Below the pieces are notes generated by a model. It made no database searches, was not told where the DNA came from, and saw nothing but the letters and a program-made list of their open reading frames with translations. DNA of 31,522 nucleotides from Flavobacteriales bacterium UBA3376 (GTDB lineage Bacteria > Bacteroidota > Bacteroidia > Flavobacteriales > Weeksellaceae). Below are positions 23,572 through 31,469 of the stretch, piece after piece (the first letter of the stretch is position 1; each line of letters begins with the position of its first letter). The translations under genes were made by a program, and so were the position numbers. Where the stretch lies: contig DEQC01000105.1 of NCBI GenBank assembly GCA_002359055.1, forward strand, positions 16,656 to 48,177. The letters run 5' to 3'.

Positions 23572-26551
23572 ACTTTTTGATAATTTTAAATGTTTCGATA
23601 ATACCATTAGTTAAGCGAACCCTTATTAAATAAGTTCCCGGACTTAATGCTTTAAGGCTAATTTGATTGTTTTGAACATTTATATGATCGAATACTTTTT
23701 GACCGTTTAAATTGAAAATATGAAGTTCTGTAACAGGACTAATAGATTCCATGAAGAGAATATCGTCCAGTGGGTTAGGATAATAATTGAAATCTAAAAT
23801 TTTTGGATCTAAGGTGCCCAAACCGTCACCACATACGCCAGCTACGTAAAATGTCAAAGGACTATTATTTTGTGTATCTTCTATCCAATTGTCACCATTA
23901 TCCAAACTATAATGGGTTCTATATCCTTCATTATCCAATACGGTTGGTACCCATAAAACTTGTTCGTCCTCAGTTGCTGAAACTGTATGTTCTAACCAAT
24001 ATTTCCCTTCTGTTAATTCGATTGAAGTTTCTAAATCAAATATTAATCTATAAACAGCAGTATTTTGAAAATCCCAATATAAAAGAGTTTCACTTGGTTG
24101 CATAGTGATGGATTTTATGATTTGACCAGGTTCACCATTATTATCTTCTCGGATGTTTAGTGTTGCATTTTCAGGTGTACCCTTTGATCTAACTTCAGTA
24201 ATTATTTGTTGGATTTTAAATACATCATCGCTTGATTCAACTTCAAAGTCTTCAGCAGCTCTATAGGTTGAGTTCATAGTGATATCATATATGGTAGGTC
24301 TGATAAATTCTTTGTGAAAGCTTCGTTCACCTTTCACACAATTAAAATCAGGAGCGGTTAAATTAATTTTCTCACCACAACTAATAGAAATATATCTAGT
24401 TTCTACATTTGTGTGACATTGTGAGTTTTTACTAATGGAAATATTAACTTCTTTATCAGTATCAGGTGTAAATTTTACAGTTCCTATACCAGTAGCATAC
24501 CATTCGGTAGCTGCATTATTTCCAATGGTAATAAAATCTGTAGCAATAGAACTCTTAAAGGTGTATTCGACACCAGCTGTTAGTGACGCTCCTTTAAATA
24601 AGCTTCCAGTGGAGTCAAGTGAACCTAAACTTTCATCCTCCCCATGACAATAGGGTGTGTAATAACTGTTTGTATAATTAGGATACATGCAACCACTTAA
24701 TCCAATATCAATGATGTAATCTTCCGCTTGTCCATTAGTGAAACTTACACAAGGACTGTTAGGGAAGTCTGTATCAGATTTAACAACTCTCATTTTAGTG
24801 ATGCCTTTTTCTGCTTCAATTGGTACATGAATTTGTGCAGTTGCTTTTTTGCCATCCGTACCCGTTGAATTATGGATGCTACCAATTTGATAAACTTCAT
24901 TTGGGTTGTCCCATAAGCCATTTCTATCCCAGTCAATCCATACAGCGAAATAACTTGTTTTATTTCCATTTGTATTTCCTTCTACAGAAATGGTATAGGT
25001 TTCATTTGTATAAACATGTCCAGTAATAGAGGTGAAATCTTCTAAAGCCGAAGAACCATTTATTTCAGGATTTGAACTATTATTTATGTCAACAAAATCA
25101 ACTTTTGTAATCGGTTCTACATTACCTAAAATTTCAAAATGGCAATCAAAAGGTGCGTTTATACAATCAGTTCCTAAACAATGTTTAGAGTCTATTGTAT
25201 TTCGAATTAATGCAGCAGGTTGTGGACCAAATCCAAGGCTGAAATTAATTCCCGCATAAGTTAAATGACAATAACTCATGATTGTTCCTCCTTCTGTGGG
25301 AATTTCACCCATTTCGCAATTCATACCGTTACTGTAACAGCCATCAATTGGAGTATTGTCACCATTCCAAAAACATTCATGTGTGTGAGGTGAGCCTAAT
25401 ACATGGCCCATTTCATGAGCGATAACTTGAATTGTCCATGAATAAGTAGGAATTTCAGCATAAACCATATCTACACCTGAGTATGCATATCTATTATTGC
25501 TACAAAGTGTGTCTATACCAGCAGCCAAGCCTGACTCAATGGGATAATTAATTAAATGTGCTAAATCCCCATCAAAGTCAATAGTTGTTTCTTTAAATAA
25601 ATTTAAATTATTTTCAAAACCTAAGTTATAAGGATCTTCTGTTGTCCATATTTTAATTGAATGAAGTTGAATTGAAATACCGTCATTGGCATAAAGAACA
25701 TCTAAATTGTTTTGAATACCTGTTATCCAATCTAATGTTTCAGTGGTACTATTGCCATTATTAATATAAATTGAATTTGTTATTTCATAATACAATCGAA
25801 CGCAGTTTTCAGTTTGCTCAGTAAAATGAGTGTTTAGATTGGCATTGATGTGATTAATCATTTGTTGATTGTCTTCTATTCCCTCAGTATGACATTCGAA
25901 AGAACTACTACCTAAAATATTTCTATCTGAATAAGAAATATAATCTTGTTTGTCAACGGATTTTCCAATTACAACATTACCGTATTGTAAATTCGAAATA
26001 ATCCCAATCACATTATCATCAAAAAAACTAATTGCAACAAAGGAAAAAGGGTCATTTTCTAAAGTTCCCTTATAATATTTCCCTGGTGTATAATCAATTA
26101 AATTTCCTTCATGATCTGTGGCTTTAAAGTCTGGGCTTAGAACTTCACGTTTTTCAAGTTTTATGAATAAATCATTTTCTTGATAAGGAATACTTAACTT
26201 AATTGTTTCAAGTTCGTTTTGAACAATTTGGTTTAAGGCTTCAGTATTCAATTTTAAAATAGTAACATCATTTGCTGAAAGAGCATATTTTTCTGATTTT
26301 GTAACACTAATTTCTTTTGTGAATAAATCGATTAACTCATACTTGTCTGAGATTTGAGTTTGGTGTTTTATATTGTTTAAATCAAAATCATATAAAAATC
26401 CACCCGTAAAAACTTCAGATTTTAATGAGTGTTCATTATTGAAATTTATGATAGATTCTGTTTTCCAATTTCCTGCATTTAATAAGGAAGTACTCATTAA
26501 GAGAAGAATAAAAGCAGTAATTGTTTTGTGATAAAATAAATTGGTTTTCAT
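23570..26551 (-). CDS. Large secreted zinc metalloprotease with GEVED domain and T9SS sorting domain
   Basis: 993 aa. A signal peptide (TITAFILLLMSTSLLNAG) is followed by a pro-region of about 200 residues. The catalytic domain holds His379-Glu380-Met-Gly-His383 with the third ligand His389 (HExxHxxGxxH, metzincin type), and Met in the later TIMSYCH segment can be the Met-turn. A GEVED-type region (about 495-620, with WIDWDRNGLWDNPNEVY and QAEDYIIDI) follows, then a beta-rich region, and a T9SS sorting domain from about residue 923 (YYPNPLDDIL to the basic end KIIKK). The pattern fits reprolysin-like/M12B-M43-like proteases of Bacteroidota. A role in extracellular protein degradation is inferred. 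Its 3' end abuts the higB remnant. Confidence 0.9.
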   Translation of the reverse strand: MKTNLFYHKTITAFILLLMSTSLLNAGNWKTESIINFNNEHSLKSEVFTGGFLYDFDLNNIKHQTQISDKYELIDLFTKEISVTKSEKYALSANDVTILKLNTEALNQIVQNELETIKLSIPYQENDLFIKLEKREVLSPDFKATDHEGNLIDYTPGKYYKGTLENDPFSFVAISFFDDNVIGIISNLQYGNVVIGKSVDKQDYISYSDRNILGSSSFECHTEGIEDNQQMINHINANLNTHFTEQTENCVRLYYEITNSIYINNGNSTTETLDWITGIQNNLDVLYANDGISIQLHSIKIWTTEDPYNLGFENNLNLFKETTIDFDGDLAHLINYPIESGLAAGIDTLCSNNRYAYSGVDMVYAEIPTYSWTIQVIAHEMGHVLGSPHTHECFWNGDNTPIDGCYSNGMNCEMGEIPTEGGTIMSYCHLTYAGINFSLGFGPQPAALIRNTIDSKHCLGTDCINAPFDCHFEILGNVEPITKVDFVDINNSSNPEINGSSALEDFTSITGHVYTNETYTISVEGNTNGNKTSYFAVWIDWDRNGLWDNPNEVYQIGSIHNSTGTDGKKATAQIHVPIEAEKGITKMRVVKSDTDFPNSPCVSFTNGQAEDYIIDIGLSGCMYPNYTNSYYTPYCHGEDESLGSLDSTGSLFKGASLTAGVEYTFKSSIATDFITIGNNAATEWYATGIGTVKFTPDTDKEVNISISKNSQCHTNVETRYISISCGEKINLTAPDFNCVKGERSFHKEFIRPTIYDITMNSTYRAAEDFEVESSDDVFKIQQIITEVRSKGTPENATLNIREDNNGEPGQIIKSITMQPSETLLYWDFQNTAVYRLIFDLETSIELTEGKYWLEHTVSATEDEQVLWVPTVLDNEGYRTHYSLDNGDNWIEDTQNNSPLTFYVAGVCGDGLGTLDPKILDFNYYPNPLDDILFMESISPVTELHIFNLNGQKVFDHINVQNNQISLKALSPGTYLIRVRLTNGIIETFKIIKK

Positions 26552-26574
26552 AATAGCATTAATCTTGAATCAAA

Positions 26575-26582
26575 CAAATATA
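26575..26582 (-). promoter_or_regulatory. -7 box of the metalloprotease gene
   Basis: Minus-strand TATATTTG, 23 nt before the ATG. The nearest TTG lies 25 nt further (26608-26610), inside the end of holA. Full -7 match, uncertain -33. Confidence 0.5.
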
Positions 26583-26583
26583 A

Positions 26584-27591
26584 TTAAAAAGTAAAAATCT
26601 TCACTATCAACTCATTCAGCAATTCACCATCAGTAACATTTCCACTCACACCTACGCCTTTGCTTTTGACATCGGTTTCTCTTAAAAGTGAGATGATTCG
26701 AGTGGCTTTTTTCAATGGGTAATTATGTGCAGCTGTGATGACATCTCCAACGAAAAAAGGATGAACACCCAATTCTTTAGAAACATTTGTTTGAGATTTG
26801 TCGGCCAAAGTATGGTAAGCAATAATTTGTGAAAAGGTAGAATATAAAATACTCAAAGTGACCACCAAAGGATTGTCTTTGGGATTTTCACTAAAATATT
26901 TCGAAATCTGAAATGCTTTGGCTGCATTTTTAGTCTCTATGGCTTTTCTCAATTCGAAATTATTGAAATCCTTACTGATACCTATGTTTTGTTCGATGAT
27001 CTCAGGAGTGATTTCAGCGTTTTTGACAACTACTTTTAATTTCATTAATTCATTGTAAACTCTTCCTAAATCATTACCTAAAAACTCAGCCATCAAAAAT
27101 TTCGATTTATTATCGATGTTCATGCCGAGTTCTTTGGCAGTGGTCTCAATCCATTGTGGAAGCTGATTGTCATAAATTTTAGCAGCATCTAAAAAAACCG
27201 AATTTTTCTTTATGACATTGAAAAACTTTGTTCTTTTATCGACTTTTTTGCCTTTGTAATTTATGACTAATACAGTAGATGGTTGAGGCTGTAAAAAATA
27301 GGGTTCAAATTGTTCGATTGTTCTTGATAGATGTTGTGCTTCTTTTACGATTACAACTTGCCTTTCTGCACCCATAGGGAATTGTTTAGCCATACTGATG
27401 ATGGTCGAAACGTCAACATCATTGCCGTACAATATATTTTGATTGAATCCCTTTTCCTCTTCACTCAAAACTTCTTCTTCTATGGTTTTTGAAATTAAAT
27501 CGATATAAAAAGTTTCTTCACCACTTAAAAAATAGATAGGAGCAATCTTATTGTTTTTAATATCTTTGATGATGTTATTAGCTTCTTTCAT
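26584..27591 (-). CDS. holA: DNA polymerase III delta subunit
   Basis: 335 aa, the clamp-loader subunit that opens the beta sliding clamp. The N-terminal segment IKNNKIAPIYFLSGEETFYIDLISKTIEEE is the typical HolA opening, followed by MAKQFPMGAERQVVIVKEAQ, the degenerate Walker-type AAA+ region, and helical domains including EFLGNDLGRVYNELMKL. The start ATG (27591-27589) overlaps the ATG of the divergent gene, so its promoter must lie inside that gene. Confidence 0.95.
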   Translation of the reverse strand: MKEANNIIKDIKNNKIAPIYFLSGEETFYIDLISKTIEEEVLSEEEKGFNQNILYGNDVDVSTIISMAKQFPMGAERQVVIVKEAQHLSRTIEQFEPYFLQPQPSTVLVINYKGKKVDKRTKFFNVIKKNSVFLDAAKIYDNQLPQWIETTAKELGMNIDNKSKFLMAEFLGNDLGRVYNELMKLKVVVKNAEITPEIIEQNIGISKDFNNFELRKAIETKNAAKAFQISKYFSENPKDNPLVVTLSILYSTFSQIIAYHTLADKSQTNVSKELGVHPFFVGDVITAAHNYPLKKATRIISLLRETDVKSKGVGVSGNVTDGELLNELIVKIFTF

Positions 27592-28066
27592 GAATTCTAT
27601 AAAATTAACAGCTTTAAATTTTCCCGAAAATTACCAATTTCGTTTGAAACAAAGCGAGGGTATCAACTATATCTTTTGTATCATAAGAAAAAAATGGTTG
27701 ATACTTACGCCCGAAGAGTGGGTCAGACAACATATCGTACATTATTTAATCCATGAAAAAAAATATACCAAAACATCAATCAATACCGAAGTTGTTGTGG
27801 AAATTGTAGGTATGAAAAAGCGTGCCGATATAATAGTTTATAGAAAAGACAAACCATTGATCATTGTAGAATGCAAAGCGCCATCGATAAAAATTAACCA
27901 AGAAACCTTTGACCAAATCGCTCGTTACAATATGAAGTTAGATGCTGATTATTTGATGGTGAGCAATGGTTTGGAACATTATTATTGTCAAATGGATTTC
28001 GAGAATTCTTCCTATATGTTTCTCCCTGAATTACCTACAAATCCTAATCTTTCAAATTCTAATTAA
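27590..28066 (+). CDS. Type I restriction enzyme R N-terminal-like (HSDR_N_2) protein, PD-(D/E)xK fold
   Basis: 158 aa. It contains an isolated endonuclease-fold domain like the N-terminus of HsdR: PEEWVRQHIVHYL, then Asp80 (KRADIIVY), Glu94-Cys-Lys96 (IIVECKAPS) and Gln109xxxTyr113 (DQIARYN), matching the D...ExK...QxxxY pattern. No helicase, specificity or methylase gene is nearby, and the gene is divergent from holA, an arrangement I recall as common in Bacteroidota. It is therefore probably a housekeeping nuclease or nucleic-acid binder rather than part of a restriction system. The start ATG 27590 is chosen because the 13-codon upstream extension runs antisense into holA. It is followed by marR in the same direction but behind a separate promoter. 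Confidence 0.85.
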   Translation: MNSIKLTALNFPENYQFRLKQSEGINYIFCIIRKKWLILTPEEWVRQHIVHYLIHEKKYTKTSINTEVVVEIVGMKKRADIIVYRKDKPLIIVECKAPSIKINQETFDQIARYNMKLDADYLMVSNGLEHYYCQMDFENSSYMFLPELPTNPNLSNSN

Positions 28067-28112
28067 TTCTTTTCATCATTAATTTTAAAAAAAAAATCTC
28101 AAAATACTATGC

Positions 28113-28138
28113 TTGCATAATAAATTTAATTATATTTG
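28113..28138 (+). promoter_or_regulatory. Promoter of the marR-fadN operon
   Basis: TATATTTG (28131-28138) is a full -7 match; TTG at 28113-28115 gives a 15-nt spacer, short but the same as at ftsY. The start codon GTG is only 7 nt further, so the leader is minimal. MarR may bind here to control its own operon. Confidence 0.6.
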
Positions 28139-28145
28139 TAGGTAA

Positions 28146-28631
28146 GTGAGTATTAATAAGAAGAGATTGAAGAGTTATAATCATTTAACGATAGATCAAT
28201 ATTTACGTTCTACTTGGTTGGCGATTCAGAAAATGTACAACGAAGAAGCGTCCAAGTTCAATTCGACTATGGTAATGGGTTTTACATTGTTATCCATAGA
28301 TCCAAAGGGTGGAACACCGAGTACATCTTTGGGTCCAAAAATGGGAGTAGAGCCAACGAGCTTGTCGAGGACTTTAAAAAAGTTAGAAGAAAGAGGTCTA
28401 ATTGTAAGAAAGCCAAATCCAGAGGATGGTCGAAGTGTTTTGATCGTTTTGACCAAGGAGGGTTTGGAGATGAGGGATGTATCCAAAGAAGTCGTATTGA
28501 AATTTTACGATGCATTGGATGAGAGGATTAGTCGAAGTGATTTGAAAGTATTTTATCAAGTTTTAGACACGATTAATTCAATTGCTACTGATAAAGAGAT
28601 ATTTATAAACAATAAAGAAATAGTAAAATAA
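28146..28631 (+). CDS. MarR-family transcriptional regulator of the fatty-acid oxidation operon
   Basis: 161 aa. A central winged helix-turn-helix covers about residues 60-110: GVEPTSLSRTLKKLEERGLIVRKPN is the recognition region and EDGRSVLIVLT the wing. Flanking helices form the dimer interface of the MarR fold. It lies 12 nt upstream of fadN, so it is co-transcribed with the genes it probably controls, presumably in response to acyl-CoA or fatty acids; the ligand is an inference. The start is GTG at 28146, directly after a -7 box. Confidence 0.9.
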   Translation: MSINKKRLKSYNHLTIDQYLRSTWLAIQKMYNEEASKFNSTMVMGFTLLSIDPKGGTPSTSLGPKMGVEPTSLSRTLKKLEERGLIVRKPNPEDGRSVLIVLTKEGLEMRDVSKEVVLKFYDALDERISRSDLKVFYQVLDTINSIATDKEIFINNKEIVK

Positions 28632-28643
28632 ATACAATATAAA

Positions 28644-31001
28644 ATGAATAGGCACATAAGACAAGTAACAGTATTAGGTTCCGGAGTAATGGGTTCTGGA
28701 ATTGCCTGTCATTTAGCTGGAATTGGTGTAGAGGTTTTATTGCTCGATATGCCAACCGAAGGTTCAGACAGAAATAAGATTGCGAGAGATCATTTGAATC
28801 AAGCAATCAAATCAAATCCATCACCCATTTATGATAAATCATTTGCTTCGAGAATTACCGTTGGAAATTTTGATGACGATTTAGAGAAAATCAAAAATTC
28901 CGATTGGGTAATCGAAGTGATTATAGAGCGATTGGACATTAAAAAATCCATGTTTGAAAAAGTGGATCAATTCCGAAAAGAAGGAACTTTAATTACTTCC
29001 AATACTTCAGGAATTCCAATTCATTTGATGTCAGAAGGTCGTTCAGATGATTTTCAAAAACACTTTTGTGGAACTCACTTCTTTAACCCACCGCGTTATT
29101 TGAAGTTGTTTGAAATCATTCCTGGTCCAAAAACAGATCCATCGGTGATAGACTTCTTTACAACTTATGCGGAGAAGTTCTTAGGAAAAACACCGGTTTT
29201 GTGTAAAGATACTCCAGGATTTATAGGCAATAGAGTAGGTGTTTATTCTATGGCAAAAGTAATGGAGTTGGCACAAGAAATTGGTTTGACCATAGAAGAA
29301 GCCGATACGTTGACAGGTTCAATTTTAAATCGTCCAAAAACAGGAACCTTCAAATTGGCTGATTTGGTCGGATTAGATACAGCAGCCAATGTGACCAAAG
29401 GTTTACAAGAAAATTGTCCTAATGATCAATTCATCCAAGATTTGAAAGAATCGAAAGTGATGAATTTTTTGTTGGAAAATAAATTTTTTGGCGATAAATC
29501 ACAGAAAGGATTTTATTATAAAGAATTCGATAAATCGACCAAAGAAACTAAGCGATATGCATTGGATTTAGAGAAATTAGAATATCGACCACTCAATCGC
29601 CAAAAGCTGCCAGTAATTGAATTGGCAAAACAAGCCGGTGGAACGAGAAATAAATTAGGTGTTTTATTGAACGATAAAACAAAGCATGGAGAATTGATTC
29701 GTAAGCATTTTGCTTCTTTGTTTGCCTATGTTGCTGATAAGGTTCCAGAGATTTCCGATACTTTGTACAGCATAGATGATGCTATGAAAACAGGCTATGC
29801 TTGGAAATATGGTCCATTTGAAACTTGGGATTTAATCGGTTTGCAAAAAGGAATCGACTTGATTGCATCCGAAGGATATGATTTGCCCAATTGGATCAAA
29901 GAAATGTCAGATGCAGGAAAAGAAAGTTTTTATCAAGTTAGAGAAGGGAAAAAATATTTCTACGACCTTGAGTCCAAAGATTATCAACTCATTCCTGGAC
30001 AAGATGCATTCATCATTTTGGATAATATTCGAAAAACTCAAGAAGTTTGGTCCAATGCCGAGGCGAGTATTCAGGATTTAGGAGATGGGATTTTGAATTT
30101 AGAATTCCGTTCAAAAATGAATTCAATCGGTGGAGGAGTCATTACGGGTATCAATAAAGCCATTGATTTAGCTGAAAAAGAATACAGAGGATTGGTGATT
30201 GGAAATCAAGCCGACAATTTCTCTGTGGGAGCCAACCTTGCTATGATTATGATGATGGCAGTCGAGCAAGATTGGTGGGAATTGAATATGGCGATTAAAA
30301 CCTTTCAAGACACCATGATGCGAGTTCGTTACAGCGCAATTCCTGTAGTAGTTGCACCACATGGTATGGCATTGGGTGGAGGTTGTGAAATCTCATTGCA
30401 TGCCGATAAGATAGTTGCTGCAGCTGAAACTTATATGGGATTGGTTGAATTTGGAGTTGGAGTTATTCCTGGTGGAGGAGGATCAAAGGAAATGACGAGA
30501 AGAGCTTGTCAGCATTTAATTCCTGATGATGTTAAAGTGAATCATTTAAGAGAAGCTTATATGACAATCGCTATGGCTAAAGTTGCAACTTCAGCTCACG
30601 AAGCCAAGAATTTAGGATTTTTGAGAGATGAAGATGTAATTGTTGTGAATAAGGACAGACAAATTGCAGAAGCTAAAAAACATGCGATTTTGATGGCCGA
30701 AGCAGGTTATACTCAGCCTATTAAAGAAAAAGTCAAAGTTTTAGGAAAGAACGCCATGGGTATGTTCTATGTCGGTTCAGATCAAATGGTTGCAGGTCAA
30801 TATATATCAGAGCACGATAGGTTGATTGCAAATAAATTAGGTTATGTAATGACCGGAGGAAATTTATCAGAACCTACAGAAGTTTCTCAACAATATTTAT
30901 TGGATTTAGAAAGAGAAGCTTTCTTATCGCTTTGTGGCGAACGCAAGACTTTGGAACGCATTCAACATATGTTGAAAACGGGGAAACCACTTCGTAATTA
31001 A
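28644..31001 (+). CDS. fadN: 3-hydroxyacyl-CoA dehydrogenase / enoyl-CoA hydratase fusion (FadN type)
   Basis: 785 aa bifunctional beta-oxidation enzyme. The N-terminal NAD-binding domain has GSGVMGSG (12-19), then HFFNPPRYLKLFEI and CKDTPGFIGNRVG of the dehydrogenase. The C-terminal crotonase domain (about 480-680) has GNQADNFSVGANL and MALGGGCEISLHADKI followed by GLVEFGVGVIPGGGG, the catalytic Glu region. This order, dehydrogenase first, matches B. subtilis FadN rather than FadB/FadJ. It is in one operon with marR upstream and a thiolase gene downstream. A four-helix-bundle gene with inverted repeats now separates it from the thiolase. Confidence 0.93.
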   Translation: MNRHIRQVTVLGSGVMGSGIACHLAGIGVEVLLLDMPTEGSDRNKIARDHLNQAIKSNPSPIYDKSFASRITVGNFDDDLEKIKNSDWVIEVIIERLDIKKSMFEKVDQFRKEGTLITSNTSGIPIHLMSEGRSDDFQKHFCGTHFFNPPRYLKLFEIIPGPKTDPSVIDFFTTYAEKFLGKTPVLCKDTPGFIGNRVGVYSMAKVMELAQEIGLTIEEADTLTGSILNRPKTGTFKLADLVGLDTAANVTKGLQENCPNDQFIQDLKESKVMNFLLENKFFGDKSQKGFYYKEFDKSTKETKRYALDLEKLEYRPLNRQKLPVIELAKQAGGTRNKLGVLLNDKTKHGELIRKHFASLFAYVADKVPEISDTLYSIDDAMKTGYAWKYGPFETWDLIGLQKGIDLIASEGYDLPNWIKEMSDAGKESFYQVREGKKYFYDLESKDYQLIPGQDAFIILDNIRKTQEVWSNAEASIQDLGDGILNLEFRSKMNSIGGGVITGINKAIDLAEKEYRGLVIGNQADNFSVGANLAMIMMMAVEQDWWELNMAIKTFQDTMMRVRYSAIPVVVAPHGMALGGGCEISLHADKIVAAAETYMGLVEFGVGVIPGGGGSKEMTRRACQHLIPDDVKVNHLREAYMTIAMAKVATSAHEAKNLGFLRDEDVIVVNKDRQIAEAKKHAILMAEAGYTQPIKEKVKVLGKNAMGMFYVGSDQMVAGQYISEHDRLIANKLGYVMTGGNLSEPTEVSQQYLLDLEREAFLSLCGERKTLERIQHMLKTGKPLRN

Positions 31002-31009
31002 GTGTAAAA

Positions 31010-31035
31010 ATGTACAAAGTAGAAAGTACAGCGTA
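31010..31035 (+). repeat. Left inverted repeat of the IVP-like cassette
   Basis: The 26-nt sequence matches the reverse complement of 31423-31448 at 22 of 26 positions (core gtacaaagta plus aagtacag). It starts nine bases past the fadN stop. A second copy of gtacaaagta lies at 31033-31042. Confidence 0.75.
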
Positions 31036-31070
31036 CAAAGTATTGTTTTAAATAAATTAGTCGAAGAAAA

Positions 31071-31421
31071 GTGCATCAGTTTAAAGAATTAAAAGTTTGG
31101 CAGAAATCAATGGATCTAGTTGTAGATATTTATACTATCACGACAAATTTCCCTACTGATGAAAAGTTTGGATTGATTTCTCAACTTAGAAGGTGTGCCG
31201 TATCTATACCGTCTAATATAGCAGAAGGCGCTGGAAGGGATAGCGACAAAGAATTTTTATATTTTTTATCAATAGCTTTAGGCTCTTCTTTCGAGTTAGA
31301 AACTCAATTGATTCTTTCACAGCGATTGAATTTATTAACAAAACAAAATTTAGAGAACTTGCTTTCTTTGAATAATTATGTTCAAAATATGATTGTTAAA
31401 CTAAGATTATCATTAAAATAA
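31071..31421 (+). CDS. Four-helix-bundle protein (23S rRNA-intervening-sequence protein family)
   Basis: 116 aa. It shows the family hallmarks FKELKVWQKSMDLVVDIY at the N-terminus, then the central LISQLRRCAVSIPSNIAEG and FLYFLSIALGSSFELETQL. The family (TIGR02436/S23) includes proteins encoded in insertions within 23S rRNA genes and the Avd proteins of diversity-generating retroelements; no reverse transcriptase or variable repeat is present here. The start is GTG at 31071. The stop is just before the right inverted repeat. Function is unknown; nucleic-acid binding is suggested for relatives. Confidence 0.9.
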   Translation: MHQFKELKVWQKSMDLVVDIYTITTNFPTDEKFGLISQLRRCAVSIPSNIAEGAGRDSDKEFLYFLSIALGSSFELETQLILSQRLNLLTKQNLENLLSLNNYVQNMIVKLRLSLK

Positions 31422-31422
31422 A

Positions 31423-31448
31423 TACACTGTACTTGATACTTTGTACTT
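31423..31448 (+). repeat. Right inverted repeat of the IVP-like cassette
   Basis: Reverse-complement partner of 31010-31035. It lies one base after the ORF stop and overlaps two near-identical 12-mers, gtacttgatact (31429-31440) and gtacttaatact (31443-31454). Confidence 0.75.
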
Positions 31449-31469
31449 AATACTAAAAAAAACAAAAAA

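Larger units (their letters stand above)
31010..31448 (+). mobile_element. Putative four-helix-bundle (23S-IVP-like) cassette inserted between fadN and fadA
   Basis: A 439-bp unit: imperfect 26-bp inverted repeats at both ends enclosing one small ORF (31071-31421). It splits two genes that normally adjoin in beta-oxidation operons. No clear target-site duplication is visible, as the flanks are A-rich on both sides. Transposition is an inference from the layout. Confidence 0.45.

Noticed and set aside
27590..28066. Type I restriction-modification system
   Set aside because: Only an HsdR N-terminal-like domain; no helicase, HsdM or HsdS nearby.
28214..28522. 102-codon frame overlapping marR in another phase
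   Set aside because: Lys/Arg-rich shadow frame with no recognisable domain; marR is the real gene.
31071..31421. Part of a diversity-generating retroelement (Avd)
   Set aside because: The protein family is related, but there is no reverse transcriptase, template repeat or variable repeat in the visible sequence.
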